Origin: Welwitschia mirabilis
Lineage: Eukaryota > Gnetophyta > Gnetopsida > Welwitschiales
DNA length: 64,000 nucleotides
NCBI GenBank assembly: GCA_051453625.1
Contig: JBOZIK010000001.1
Coordinates: 245,965,525-246,029,524, forward strand
Reading direction: 5' to 3'
Positions within the stretch are counted from its first letter, which is position 1. Each line of letters starts with the position of its first letter. Position numbers and translations under genes: made by a program. Positions 38,974-51,500 of this stretch are shown one piece after another. A model generated the notes under the pieces. That model ran no database searches. It had not been told where the DNA came from and was given only the letters and a program-made list of their open reading frames with translations.

Positions 38974-39450
38974 NNNNNNNNNNNNNNNNNNNNNNNNNNN
39001 NNNNNNNNNNNNNNNNNNNNNNNNNNNNNNNNNNNNNNNNNNNNNNNNNNNNNNNNNNNNNNNNNNNNNNNNNNNNNNNNNNNNNNNNNNNNNNNNNNNN
39101 NNNNNNNNNNNNNNNNNNNNNNNNNNNNNNNNNNNNNNNNNNNNNNNNNNNNNNNNNNNNNNNNNNNNNNNNNNNNNNCATTTTCTAAATTTCATGCTTA
39201 GTATGAAGGAAAAAAAGATTAAAATTTAGTGCAACAAATGATAAGATCATGAGATTATTTAACCTCACTAGCTAGGATTTTACAATAAACTATCATCTAT
39301 ATAAATAAAAGATTGGTCAATAGTTTTCCTTACTATAAGCTCCTAGCTCATGATTTTAAGAATCATGATTAATGTGTTTAATGTTCTAACCAAATGACTC
39401 ATCATTATGGATAAGAAAACACATAAAAACTCAATTATTTAACATTCATA
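37600..39450. repeat. Diverged tandem duplication, ~0.9 kb, with a microsatellite in the second copy
   Basis: About 37600-38530 is related to about 38560-39450: both contain a TTTCTAATGTAATA motif, a TTTTAATAGAAA motif, then CTCCTAGCTCAT and later GATAA motifs in the same order. Unlike the gap-bounded pairs, this duplication is not delimited by a 100-N gap, so it is more likely to be real and old. Confidence 0.5.
38877..38973. repeat. (AT)9-(GC)3-(AC)n compound microsatellite
   Basis: A run of strictly alternating purine and pyrimidine: AT from 38877 to 38894, GCGCGC at 38895-38900, then AC (with one GC interruption at 38919-38920) up to a 205-N gap at 38974-39178. Such runs favour Z-DNA and slippage, which probably caused the gap. 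The first copy of the local duplication has no such run. Confidence 0.9.
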
Positions 39451-39484
39451 AGGAATTACATTAAATATTAATTATATTCTTATC

Positions 39485-40240
39485 CATAAATAAAAGAAGT
39501 ATAATCAAATTAGAATTTTGAATTAGGAGAATACATTTGCTTTTTTAGCTTGTCCTTTGTCTTTATAATTTTCATTTGTATGTAAATTTTTTTCTTATGA
39601 TTATGGTTAGCTATAGGAATTTTCATGGAAAATTTATTTATTATTTCTAGCTTTTTGTTTATTATTTTTACAATGTAATATTTGGCCTTTTTACTTTTAT
39701 CTTACACATGGTTATTTAAGATCTAATTTTAATCTGTTAGGCTATGATTTTGTTATTCTATTGGATTTTTATTAGAACCATGTATCTTTTACATCCCCCT
39801 AAATATTGTANNNNNNNNNNNNNNNNNNNNNNNNNNNNNNNNNNNNNNNNNNNNNNNNNNNNNNNNNNNNNNNNNNNNNNNNNNNNNNNNNNNNNNNNNN
39901 NNNNNNNNNNATTCATAAATAAAAGAAATATAATCAAATTAGAATTTTTAATTAGGAGAATATGTTTGCTTTTTTAGCTTATCCTTTGTCTTTATAATTT
40001 TCATTTGTATGTAAATTTTTTTCTTATGCTTATGGTTAGCTATAGGAATTTTCATGGAAAATTTATTTATTATTTCTAGCTTTTTGTTTATTATGTTTAC
40101 AATGTAATATCTGGCCTTTTTACTTTTGTCTCACATGTTGTTACTTAAGATCTAATTTTTAATTTGTTAGGCTATGATTTTGTTGTTCTATTGGATTTTT
40201 ATTAGAACCATGTAACTTTCACATCCCCATGTATCTTGTA
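39485..40240. repeat. Suffix-prefix duplication across a 100-N gap (39811-39910)
   Basis: Sequence 39485-39810 restarts at 39911 and runs to 40240 with few differences. Confidence 0.75.
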
Positions 40241-41019
40241 TTTTTTTTAATGTTATGTATTTTTCATGTATCATTATCATTTTTTTGTAATTATCTCATA
40301 AGTTATTACTGTAAGAAGTCTTTGTTTTTACATTTTTTCTAGTTTTATTTGTAGAAATTTTTTATTAATCTCTTTTCATATTTTGATATATTAGTATTTG
40401 ATTCCTTTTTTCTTGAAAAAAATCATTAATATATTACTTAAACAAAGTAAAATATACAGAGGGTAAATTGCCAAATAAAAATTAGTTTTTCCCACTAGCA
40501 TAAAACAAGTTAAAATAATAGTCTTGGTTGTCCAACTAGGGATAAAAAGACTATTCAAGATCCAAAAATGATATGAAGACTTTGAGTTAAAGACCCAATG
40601 TAAAACTAACTAATGAAGCAAAACCAACTGTGTAAAAACCTTATGAAATCATGCTACTGAAATACACTGTCAAGTCAATTAATTAGTAGGCATGCCTTAA
40701 ATATTTTTTGACTATTTTATCAAAGGATTTATTAGTATAAGTCCTTCATGTATTATCATTTGTTAAAATGTCTTTCAAATTATTGATCTTGATCATATTT
40801 TCTACTGCCTCCATCACTTGATGTCTATTCTTGTTTGGGTATCATTTAAAGGCTAGCTTCTAGTGTGTTAATGTAATTTTTTTTTTGATGTCCTTAGGTT
40901 GATGCCTATAATTTTGATATAAACTACCTAGTTAGTAATTTGGACTTTAATATTGTATTCTACTTCCTTGGTTCCATTATCTAAACTCTCCTCCTTATAA
41001 TTAAAAGTTTTATCTTTCT
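40241..41019. other. No gene seen
   Basis: AT-rich DNA with poly-T tracts; no recognisable coding or repeat boundary. Confidence 0.5.
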
Positions 41020-41679
41020 ATGAGGAGTTTGAATCTAAGTCTTTATCTTTAGGCCTCTTTACTTATCTTGTGATTACCTTTTTTTTTTTTTTAAATCTCT
41101 TTCATCCTAGTCCTTCTACCTAGAGCTATGATTTGATTTATTTTCTTCACCATCATTACTTAAAATGATTAGCTTAAGTTCAGAAGTACTCTCTTTCTTT
41201 GCTTCACCCATCTCTGTTTACTATTTAGTAGGATCTAGACTATCCTTATGAATCTTCACCTAGGGGTTTACTGCTCCCTCTTCTCTGGTTACATTTGGAT
41301 TTTCCTATCTCTAAACAGAAGGGATTTTCTTTCTCTTCTTTATAATAAGGGATTTGATTCATTACAACTCCTTTATGATGACTATCTGCATTTTGCTTCC
41401 TTGCCCTTAACAAATTCCCCCAAGCTATAAATAAGCCTTGAATGTTTACCATTAATCTTACCTTTCAATTTTTCCATGAAAAATAGAGGGATAATAAGTT
41501 TTATTCCTTTTCTTAATGCAATGAGAAAGCTAAAATGCAACCTTGTAAGCTTGGAGTAATTTCCATTTTGGATAATGAAATGGTTGATGAATACCATTGT
41601 CAATACCCAAACTTGCTCTAATGCTACTTTGTGAATATGGCATTTAGCATTTTTATGCACCTTGCATACCAAGAAATGA
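41020..41679 (-). pseudogene. Possible decayed element-encoded reading frame (minus)
   Basis: This patch is richer in GC than its flanks and has two overlapping minus frames, 41382-41672 (96 codons) and 41246-41452 (68 codons). The first contains FLIALRKGIKLIIPLFFMEK, which loosely recalls a plant transposon-associated domain found near Athila/Tat-type elements; the comparison is from memory only. The second frame is rich in Lys, Glu and Asn. The two frames could be one frame-shifted relic. No catalytic motif is visible. The alternative is chance openness in a slightly GC-richer patch. Confidence 0.2.
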
Positions 41680-44600
41680 TTTGCATTTTAATGGCCATAG
41701 AAAGAGGGATTACTAATCATGAAAGGAAAGCAAGCATACAAGAACATTTTCATATTCAAGGTTATAATAATAAAAGTATAGATAAAGGAAATATTCTTCT
41801 CTTTTATATCTAAAAAGGAAATATTAATGTATTTTTATTAATTAACATCTTAATAACATAAATAAAGAAACTAAAACATACCTAAATCTATGTCAATCCT
41901 AGAAACATTCTTCCATGCTCAATTGATAATCTCCATGGGTTGGTGCAAAAAAAGTAAATAAAAGAAAGTATAGCTGAGGAATAGTTGTTAAAATATAAAT
42001 ATTTATCCAATATTCATATGGCAATATTACAAGTTAATAAAAAAATGATAAGCTCGAGACCACTTATGTTACTTAAACTACTAAGGTGAAAAATCTTACA
42101 AGTATACAAATTTAAAGTAAGCTAAATAAAAAGGGTAAAAGAGGTATTTTTATAAATAAATATTACTTATAGTAATTTAACTTAAGTTTACTAACATAAA
42201 CATATTATATATATTTAATTTCCCTATAAAAAATTATCTAATAAATTTTCTATAATTTTAAACATTAGTGATAATACTTTTGGACTTTAAGGAAACATTA
42301 TAGATAAAAATTAATAATTAATTATTTATAAATAAAAAATAAATTACAATCGTTTTTCAAATACTAGACACATAATAGGATTCTTAGAATCTAACTTAAA
42401 CTATCTTACATTTCTAAAAATATCATTTCTAAGGTTATCATTTAAGATTAAAGCTTGTCAAATTTTCTAAAACTACTATCCCACTACACTACACTAAAAT
42501 GATTATAACTTTTAAAATATATTTGAGTTTTTAAATGATTCAAGATGTTTTGAAATATTATTCAATTTACTACTATTTAGGATTAACAAGTCTATAGATA
42601 TCTTAACAAAAACATATAGAAATGTAAATTACTTATGTAGTATTTCTTGCATTTAATTTCTAATGTATTTTAACAAATAACTTTTTTAAAAATAATTACC
42701 TATTAATAAAATTACTATTTTTATAGTTTCATGTTAATAACACAATCCTAGAGTTGTAGAAAAAATTTCACTAATGTATACCTACTAGCTAAGAAGATAT
42801 GGTATTTTTATCCTATGCCTCTATTCTACAAATTTAATTTTTACCATAACAAAAATATGATAAAGTTTTGGTAACTGCTTAAGAAGTAAATTAGATTAGT
42901 AAAATAATGGATATACTATCTAATTACTTATAAAATATCTTAAGAAAGTTANNNNNNNNNNNNNNNNNNNNNNNNNNNNNNNNNNNNNNNNNNNNNNNNN
43001 NNNNNNNNNNNNNNNNNNNNNNNNNNNNNNNNNNNNNNNNNNNNNNNNNNNTAAAAATATTTAAAATTTATTAATTAACATTTTAATAGCATACTTAAAG
43101 AAACTAAAACATACCTAAATCTATGTCAATCCTAGAAACATTCTTCCATGCTCAATTGACAATCTCCATGGGTTGATGCAAAAAAGGTAAATAAAAGAAA
43201 TTATAGCTCAAGAATAATTGTTAAGATACAAATATTTATCCAATATTCATATAGCTATATTATAAGCCAATAAAAAAATGATAAGCTAGAGACCACTTAT
43301 GTTACTTAAACTACTAAGGTGAAAAATCTTACAAGTATACACATTTAAAGTAAGCTAAATAAAAAGGGTAAAAGAGGTATTTTTATAAATAAATATTACT
43401 TATAATAATTTAACTTAAATTTACTAACATAAACATATTATATATACTTAATTTCCCTATAAAAATTTGTGCAATAAATTTTCTATAATTTTAAACATTA
43501 GTGATAACATTTTTGCACTTTAAGGAAACATTATAGATAAAATTGATAATTAATTAATTATAAAGAAAAAATAAATTACAATAGTTTTTAAAATACTAGA
43601 CACATAATAGGACTCTTAGAATCTAACTTAAACTATCTTACATATCTAAAAATATCATTTCTAATGTTATCATTTAAGATTAAAACTTGTCAAATTTTCT
43701 AAAACTACTATCCCACTACACTACACTAAAATGATTATAACTTTCGAAATACATTTGAGTTTTTAAATGATTCAATATGTTTTGAAATATTATTCAATTT
43801 CCTACTATTTAGGATTCTGAAGTTTATATATATCTTAATAAAAACATATAAAAATGTAAATTACTTATGTAGTATTTCCTGCATTTAGTTTCTAATGTAT
43901 TTTAACAAATAAGGTTTTTAAAAATAATTACCTATTAATAAAATTACTATTTTTATATTTTCATGTTCATAACACAATCCTAGATGTATAGAAAAAATTT
44001 CACTAATGTATACCTACTAGCTAAGAAGATATGATGTTTTTATCCTATGCCTCTATTCTACAAATTTAATTTTTACCATAACAAAAATATGACAAAGTCT
44101 TTGTAACTACTTAAGAAATAACTTAGATTAGTAAAATAATGGATATACTATCTAATTAATTATAAAATATCTTAACAAAGTTACTAATATAAATCCTTGT
44201 AGGGAAAAAAAATTCAAATCAATTCATAAAGAACCATTTCCTATAAGCCTCAGGATTTCCATGAAGGAGTACTAGCCTAAAGAGACTTTTAGTCATTAGG
44301 ATTTATACGTACTAAGATGGTGCTAAAGCATAATAGATTGAAAAAAATATAATATTAAAATAAACATGAATACCCAAATATCATTTTTTCTTTTTCTTTT
44401 TTTAATAGTAAACACCCTAATCACTTTACCATAATCATCCATTAGTAATCCTTCGTTATGAAGCACAAGATATCCCTTATATCTTATTATAATGTCTTCG
44501 TAAGAGCTAATGGGAGGGAATAATATTTTATAATATAATTTTATAAAAGCTATAAATAATTATTTAATATAATATCACATCATTCTAATTTTAAAAAAAA

Positions 44601-44738
44601 AGTTCATATAAACAATAAGAGCAAAGAACACTTAGAACTACTAGTAAGAAATTGATAGTTGAAGCTTGATGAAGATTTAAGCCTAAATGTTTCTTAACTT
44701 TAAGCTTCTAAGATCCAAGCTCTACAAGCAAGAAAATC

Positions 44739-44745
<7 letters not shown>

Positions 44746-44790
<45 letters not shown>
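44746..44790. repeat. (GA)n microsatellite, 45 bp
   Basis: Uninterrupted GA repeat in Z LTR 1. The equivalent place in LTR 3 (about 60373-60400) is a purine-rich AGAAAGAGAGGGAGGG stretch, so the repeat probably expanded from that seed. The place falls in the 283-N gap in LTR 2. Read on the minus strand it is a CT tract just downstream of a TATA-like motif, as in many plant 5' leaders. Confidence 0.9.
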
Positions 44791-44792
<2 letters not shown>

Positions 44793-44847
44793 AATGAACT
44801 TGTATGAAACTAAAGGAAAGTATATCCTTTTACGAGAGAGACAAGGA

Positions 44848-44863
44848 TCTATATATATAGATA
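44848..44863 (-). promoter_or_regulatory. TATA-like motif in Z LTR 1
   Basis: TCTATATATATAGATA. Subtracting the 491-N gap, it lies about 310 bp inside the outer LTR edge. In LTR 3 a TATA-like motif lies about 340 bp inside the edge. The matching position in two copies supports a real U3 promoter for minus-strand transcription. Confidence 0.4.
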
Positions 44864-46504
44864 AGCAAAGGCACATAGCTCAAGATCATAAGATCATATG
44901 ATTTAGCATTGATAAGTGGGATGAATAAATAATAACATTGAAGTACAAAAATAGATCATATTTATTACTCATGCACCTAACTATGGTAAGTAATCGTCTT
45001 GCTTTAATTAGCAAAGTTAATTACATGCATCATTTCCTTATGCTAGATCCTTTTTAATTGTTCCAAAACATGCATTAAAAGAATAAATTCAAAAATACCA
45101 AAATTATCATGTGATACAATGAGATAATATCTTCAATTAAAATGAATAGAATAGTAAATATNNNNNNNNNNNNNNNNNNNNNNNNNNNNNNNNNNNNNNN
45201 NNNNNNNNNNNNNNNNNNNNNNNNNNNNNNNNNNNNNNNNNNNNNNNNNNNNNNNNNNNNNNNNNNNNNNNNNNNNNNNNNNNNNNNNNNNNNNNNNNNN
45301 NNNNNNNNNNNNNNNNNNNNNNNNNNNNNNNNNNNNNNNNNNNNNNNNNNNNNNNNNNNNNNNNNNNNNNNNNNNNNNNNNNNNNNNNNNNNNNNNNNNN
45401 NNNNNNNNNNNNNNNNNNNNNNNNNNNNNNNNNNNNNNNNNNNNNNNNNNNNNNNNNNNNNNNNNNNNNNNNNNNNNNNNNNNNNNNNNNNNNNNNNNNN
45501 NNNNNNNNNNNNNNNNNNNNNNNNNNNNNNNNNNNNNNNNNNNNNNNNNNNNNNNNNNNNNNNNNNNNNNNNNNNNNNNNNNNNNNNNNNNNNNNNNNNN
45601 NNNNNNNNNNNNNNNNNNNNNNNNNNNNNNNNNNNNNNNNNNNNNNNNNNNNTAAAGTGTCTTTACACAACTCAAGAACATAAAAGTCATGGTAGAGTAA
45701 ATATACTCATTTATCATTCCTAGTTCTAGGTAAGAGTGCATGTACTTTTTCGAATGCTTATTTATTTCAAAATTCATAAAATAAATTAATCACATAACAT
45801 AAGAAAGAAAATATTTATTCATAATAAAGTACATCTATCACATTTATCAAGAATCTAAATGAGTAAATAAGATGTAAAATATATTATTCTATCTTTTTAA
45901 AGTTTTTAATTTATGTAATTTTAATTCCTTACATAANNNNNNNNNNNNNNNNNNNNNNNNNNNNNNNNNNNNNNNNNNNNNNNNNNNNNNNNNNNNNNNN
46001 NNNNNNNNNNNNNNNNNNNNNNNNNNNNNNNNNNNNNNNNNNNNNNATAAAATCTTATTTTATAAGAAAATTAAGTAAGAATAATTAATAATTTGATTAA
46101 AAGCTTGGTATACTTAATATTCAAGTAAAGAAGGTTTACAAAATATGTAATAGGACACTCTTCTCCACTCAGACTGATTCACTCCTATGAATGAAGATAT
46201 ATAAAAATCTTGATAACATATTAATACATATTATGAGATTCAAAAAGATTTGGTATTGATTTTTCATTATTTCTTATAGATCCCAAGTAGCTTCATTAAG
46301 ACTATGATTACTACACTTTATCTTTACTTGATGGATCTTCTAGTTTTAGAAATTGATAGCTCATTGGTCTATAATATAGCTCAATCTTTTATTCCAAAGC
46401 TTTGAAATAGCATCCCTTGATTATCTACTATTACTCAAAGTCATCTTTTGATTGAAGAACACCTTTTGATCATTGAGGCTTTTTTAGTTCTTATCTAGAG
46501 AGAT

Positions 46505-46565
46505 CATTATTATATAATGAATATTATTTTATGTTATAATTTTCCTTATAATATTAATAGTGATA
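46505..46565 (-). pseudogene. Zinc-knuckle relic of gag, copy 1, inactivated
   Basis: It aligns codon for codon with the knuckle at 53880-53945. Relative to that copy both cysteine codons have become TAT (Tyr), the histidine codon CAT has become TAT, and two codons have become stops. Most changes are G to A or C to T. The residual pattern ending NIK...LYNND is visible. It cannot encode a metal-binding knuckle. Confidence 0.45.
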
Positions 46566-48542
46566 TTCATTATATTAATTCTAGTTCTTAATCTAGTAAG
46601 GAATTTGCTAGAAGTTGGATCTTTNNNNNNNNNNNNNNNNNNNNNNNNNNNNNNNNNNNNNNNNNNNNNNNNNNNNNNNNNNNNNNNNNNNNNNNNNNNN
46701 NNNNNNNNNNNNNNNNNNNNNNNNNNNNNNNNNNNNNNNNNNNNNNNNNNNNNNNNNNNNNNNNNNNNNNNNNNNNNNNNNNNNNNNNNNNNNNNNNNNN
46801 NNNNNNNNNNNNNNNNNNNNNNNNNNNNNNNNNNNNNNNNNNNNNNNNNNNNNNNNNNNNNNNNNNNNNNNNNNNNNNNNNNNNNNNNNNNNNNNNNNNN
46901 NNNNNNNNNNNNNNNNNNNNNNNNNNNNNNNNNNNNNNNNNNNNNNNNNNNNNNNNNNNNNNNNNNNNNNNNNNNNNNNNNNNNNNNNNNNNNNNNNNNN
47001 NNNNNNNNNNNNNNNNNNNNNNNNNNNNNNNNNNNNNNNNNNNNNNNNNNNNNNNNNNNNNNNNNNNNNNNNNNNNNNNNNNNNNNNNNNNNNNNNNNNN
47101 NNNNNNNNNNNNNNNNNNNNNNNNNNNNNNNNNNNNNNNNNNNNNNNNNNNNNNNNNNNNNNNNNNNNNNNNNNNNNNNNNNNNNNNNNNNNNNNNNNNN
47201 NNNNNNNNNNNNNNNNNNNNNNNNNNNNNNNNNNNNNNNCTAATGTACCTATAACGTTTTTAACATCACTCATTCATGCTTCTTCTTTGGAATGACGTAA
47301 ACCTCCTACAATCTTTGGTGGATTTAGATTAAAAAATATTTGAATTAATTTTCTCATACCCACTTGCTTAGGTTGATAGATACCATCGTTAACTCATGGG
47401 TCTTAACCTTGATTTACTATTTACAATAGGAACTAATGAAGGTATTCATCAATGCTTCTAGACTAAGGATGAATTGGGGTTTATTTTCATCACTAGGTTA
47501 TTTACTCTTTTGGAAATTCTCTTAATGTTGATTACTTATTGCAAATGATTTAGCCTTAAGGTTTAATTAACAAGGATGAGACATCAAAAAGAAGGTGAAA
47601 TTTTCATGAGATTTTATTTGGAAAATAGATTAGATGTTATTAAGTTTTAAACTTAAAAATATTTTATATTCTAAGAAAGTATATGATTATCATTATGAGG
47701 TGATGGGTTCTTATCTATATCTTAAGTACATAATTAATTTTATCCCCTTTTATTTATTTCCAATAGATAATGTTTATAAGTTATAAATATGGATTTCACT
47801 TAAAGTTATGTGACCATATAATTTAGGATGATTAATGTGGTTTGATATTTGATTATTTCTATGTATTATTAATTATAAGGTTTTAGTTATATATTTTTTT
47901 TGCAAAAGGTTGAGCTATTGAAGAAATCATATAAGGTCATTATCCTAAATTCTTAAGATAATTATAATTATTCTAAGTGATTATCATTTATAGCTATAAG
48001 GTAATAGAGTCTTTAATATACTTGAATTCATCATAATTCTTGGTTTGTTTAGAGAATTTAGAATTATCATAACTATGATAAGCATAATGATCATCTANNN
48101 NNNNNNNNNNNNNNNNNNNNNNNNNNNNNNNNNNNNNNNNNNNNNNNNNNNNNNNNNNNNNNNNNNNNNNNNNNNNNNNNNNNNNNNNNNNNNNNNNNNN
48201 NNNNNNNNNNNNNNNNNNNNNNNNNNNNNNNNNNNNNNNNNNNNNNNNNNNNNNNNNNNNNNNNNNNNNNNNNNNNNNNNNNNNNNNNNNNNNNNNNNNN
48301 NNNNNNNNNNNNNNNNNNNNNNNNNNNNNNNNNNNNNNNNNNNTATCAAGGATATAATGGATTTACTTATGGTTTAAGATTATTATGGATATAAATAAAT
48401 TTATAACTATTATGAATTAAGCTTGTTATGGCTACAAATAACTTTATGATTATGAAAAAAACAATTGTAAAAAATGTAATTGGATTCATATTCTTAAAAA
48501 TGTATAAGTGCTTAACATAAGTATTATTTAAGTTAACCTGAA

Positions 48543-48554
48543 GATCTAATAATA
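48543..48554 (-). other. Decayed primer-binding site of family Z
   Basis: The plus strand reads GATCTAATAATA, 8 of 12 matches to GCTCTGATACCA. It is weak alone, but it sits four bases before the LTR edge TGTGATATCC at 48558, and the same arrangement recurs at 57589-57604. Confidence 0.4.
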
Positions 48555-48557
48555 ATT

Positions 48558-51500
48558 TGTGATATCCTCTCTTCCCTTATCCTAATTAAGCACTTTTTAT
48601 TTTCTTATTTTCTTCTTTGATATTATTACCTAATGGATCCAACGAAACCTAGGATTAAATTCTGTTTCCTTCTTTATTAGAATTTCTATATTCCAAGAAA
48701 GACAAATCATACTAACATTATAAATGTATCTATAATTAATTTCTAAATTATTTTGGTTTATAAACAATAATGATGTTATGAATTTATGTCTTCCATTTCT
48801 TCCTAGTTTTTCATCACATAAAAGATAACTTATAAATAGTTGAAGAGATGTAAACTTGTTGTTAACATAAATGAATAAGCTTTAAGGATAATACTTAACC
48901 AATATAATAAGAGATTGTAACTCGAATTAATGTTATTTCCACTCAATATATAGTGACCCTTTAGATGTGAGTTGATTCTATATTATGTTTTAAACTATAC
49001 AAATATATCTATACTGAATTTTGTAGGCTTTTACTTCATGTCAATTTATCCCCAATACAAGTAATAAATGGTACATGAGACGGATGTATGGTTAAAAATA
49101 ACCCTTGCTTTCTTGAAGCATGTTTGGATGGTGTAACACAATCCACAGATGCGAAGGGATTAAGATATTAATTTGGAGTAAGTTTATACATGGGTAGGAT
49201 AAAGGATTTGTGATTGAATTTACTTTTATAAGGGTATTATTAAAAAAAAATCAATGCAATGTAGCTTGGTAATAGAATCTAACTGTGGGGATGAACATTA
49301 TTAGAATTATCATCCTTTAGTTCTGTTCGATGAATGTACCACACAAATGTGTGTAAATAATTCTAACTAACATGGATNNNNNNNNNNNNNNNNNNNNNNN
49401 NNNNNNNNNNNNNNNNNNNNNNNNNNNNNNNNNNNNNNNNNNNNNNNNNNNNNNNNNNNNNNNNNNNNNNNNNNNNNTGGTTTATGAGATGGATGTCTGC
49501 TTACAAATAACCCTTGCTTCCTTGAAGCATGTTTGGATGATGTAACATAATCCACTAATGCCAAGGGATTAAGATATTAATTTGGAGTAAGTTTATACAT
49601 GGTTAGAATAGAAGATTTGTGATTAAATTTACTTCTATAAGGGTATTATAAAAAAATTTCAATGCAATTTAGCTTGGTAATAGAATCCAACTATGGGGAT
49701 GAACATTATTAGAATTATCATCCTTTAGTTCTATTCGATGAATGTACCACACAAATGTGTGTAAATAATTCTAACTAACATGGATATTTAATTGATTATT
49801 TACAGAGTTATATTAATTCTAATCATCATTTGGTTCATTTTATAGAAACAATCATAACAAGAAAGTAAGCATACAAAACACATCTCTATATTTAAGGTTG
49901 TTATAATAAAAACATAGATAAAGGAAATATTATTTTCTTTTATATCTAAATAAAAAAAATTCTTTTATTTTTCTTAAATAAAAATAAACTTATTTAAAAC
50001 GTATTAAATAACATCTTAATAATGTACTTAAAAAAAATTAAAAAAATATCTAGAGGTATGCCAATCTTAAAAACATTCTTTTATGCTCATATGATAATCT
50101 CCATGGACTAGTACAAAGGAGGTAAATAAAAGAAAATCTAGCTCAAGCATAATTGTTAAGATAAAAAATTTTTATCTAATATTCATATAGTTATATTATA
50201 AGTAAATAAAAAAAATAATAAACTCTTACAAGTATGCACATTCAAAATAAGCTAAAGAAAAAAGAGATATTTATACAAATGAATACTACTTATAAGTAAT
50301 TTAACTTAAATTTATGAATATAAAAATATTTTAACTACTCAATTTCCCTGTAAAATTTGTGTAATAAGTTTTATATAATTTTAAATATTTATTATAATGT
50401 TTTTCATATCTAAGGAGACATCATAATTAAAAATTAATANNNNNNNNNNNNNNNNNNNNNNNNNNNNNNNNNNNNNNNNNNNNNNNNNNNNNNNNNNNNN
50501 NNNNNNNNNNNNNNNNNNNNNNNNNNNNNNNNNNNNNNNAGAAACGATCATAACAAGAAAGTAAGCATACAAAAACATTTCTATATTTAAGGTTGTTATA
50601 ATAAAAACATAGATAAAGGAAATATTATTCTCTTTTATATCTAAATAAAAAATATTCTTTTAAATTTTCTTAAATAAAAATAAATCTATTCAAAATGTAT
50701 CAACTAACATCTTAATAATGTACTTAAAGAAAATTAAAAAAACAGCTAGAGCTATGCCAATCTTAAAAACATTCTTTTATGCTCAAATGGTAATCTCCAT
50801 TGACTAGTACAAAGAAGGTAAATAAACGAAAATCTAGCTCAAGCATAATTGTTAAGATAAAAAATTTTTATCTAATATCTATATAGTTATCTTATAAGTA
50901 AATATAAAAATGATAAGACAAAGACTACTTATGTTACTTAAACTACTAATTTGAAAACTCTTACAAGTATGCACATTTAAAATAAGCTAAAGAAAAAAGA
51001 GATATTTATACAAATGAATACTACTTATAGGTAATTTAAATTAAATTTATGAATAGAAAAATATTTTATATACTCAATTTCCCTATAAGATTTTCTATAA
51101 TTTTAAACATTTATTATAATTTTTTTCATCTCTAAGGAGACATCATAATTGAAAATTAATAATTAATTAATTATGCATTAAAAAATTATACTAGTTTTTT
51201 ATAAACTAGACACATAATACGATTTTTAGAATTCAACTTAAACTATCTTAAAATTAGAAAAATAGTATTTCTAATGTTATCATTTAAGATTAATGCTATC
51301 AAATTTTCTAAAATTACAATCTTACTACACTACACTAAAATGGCTATAACATTCAAAATACTTTAAGTTTTGAAATGGATTAAGATGCTTTGAAAATTTT
51401 ATTTATTTTTGTAAAATGTAGAATTCTCAACTTTGCATATATCTTAATAGATAGGTATAGAAACTTAAATTGCTTGCTTAATATTATTTACATTTTTAAC

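Larger units (their letters stand above)
41680..45667 (-). repeat. Family Z LTR, copy 1 (lacks its inner ~0.9 kb)
   Basis: Homology to the other Z LTRs starts near 41680, corresponding to about 49840 and 58490, so roughly 0.9 kb next to the primer-binding site is missing. The LTR ends at TTTACA (45667). Within it, 41820-42951 restarts after a 100-N gap (42952-43051) and runs to about 44172. A 491-N gap lies at 45162-45652. Confidence 0.55.
45668..48557 (-). mobile_element. Family Z internal region 1 (gag core lost in a gap)
   Basis: Homologous to 52792-57603. The zinc-knuckle relic lies at about 46510-46565; the gag core position falls in the 615-N gap (46625-47239); the leader lies at 47240-48540. 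Gaps at 45937-46046 (110 N) and 48098-48343 (246 N) break it further. There is too little room between the knuckle and the LTR at 45667 for pol. Confidence 0.5.

Noticed and set aside
38785-39201. Cys-Val or Thr-His repeat proteins around the CA repeat
   Set aside because: Translations of a microsatellite and of Ns.
45133-47295. Long frames at 45133-45777 and 46560-47295
   Set aside because: Almost wholly N-run translations.
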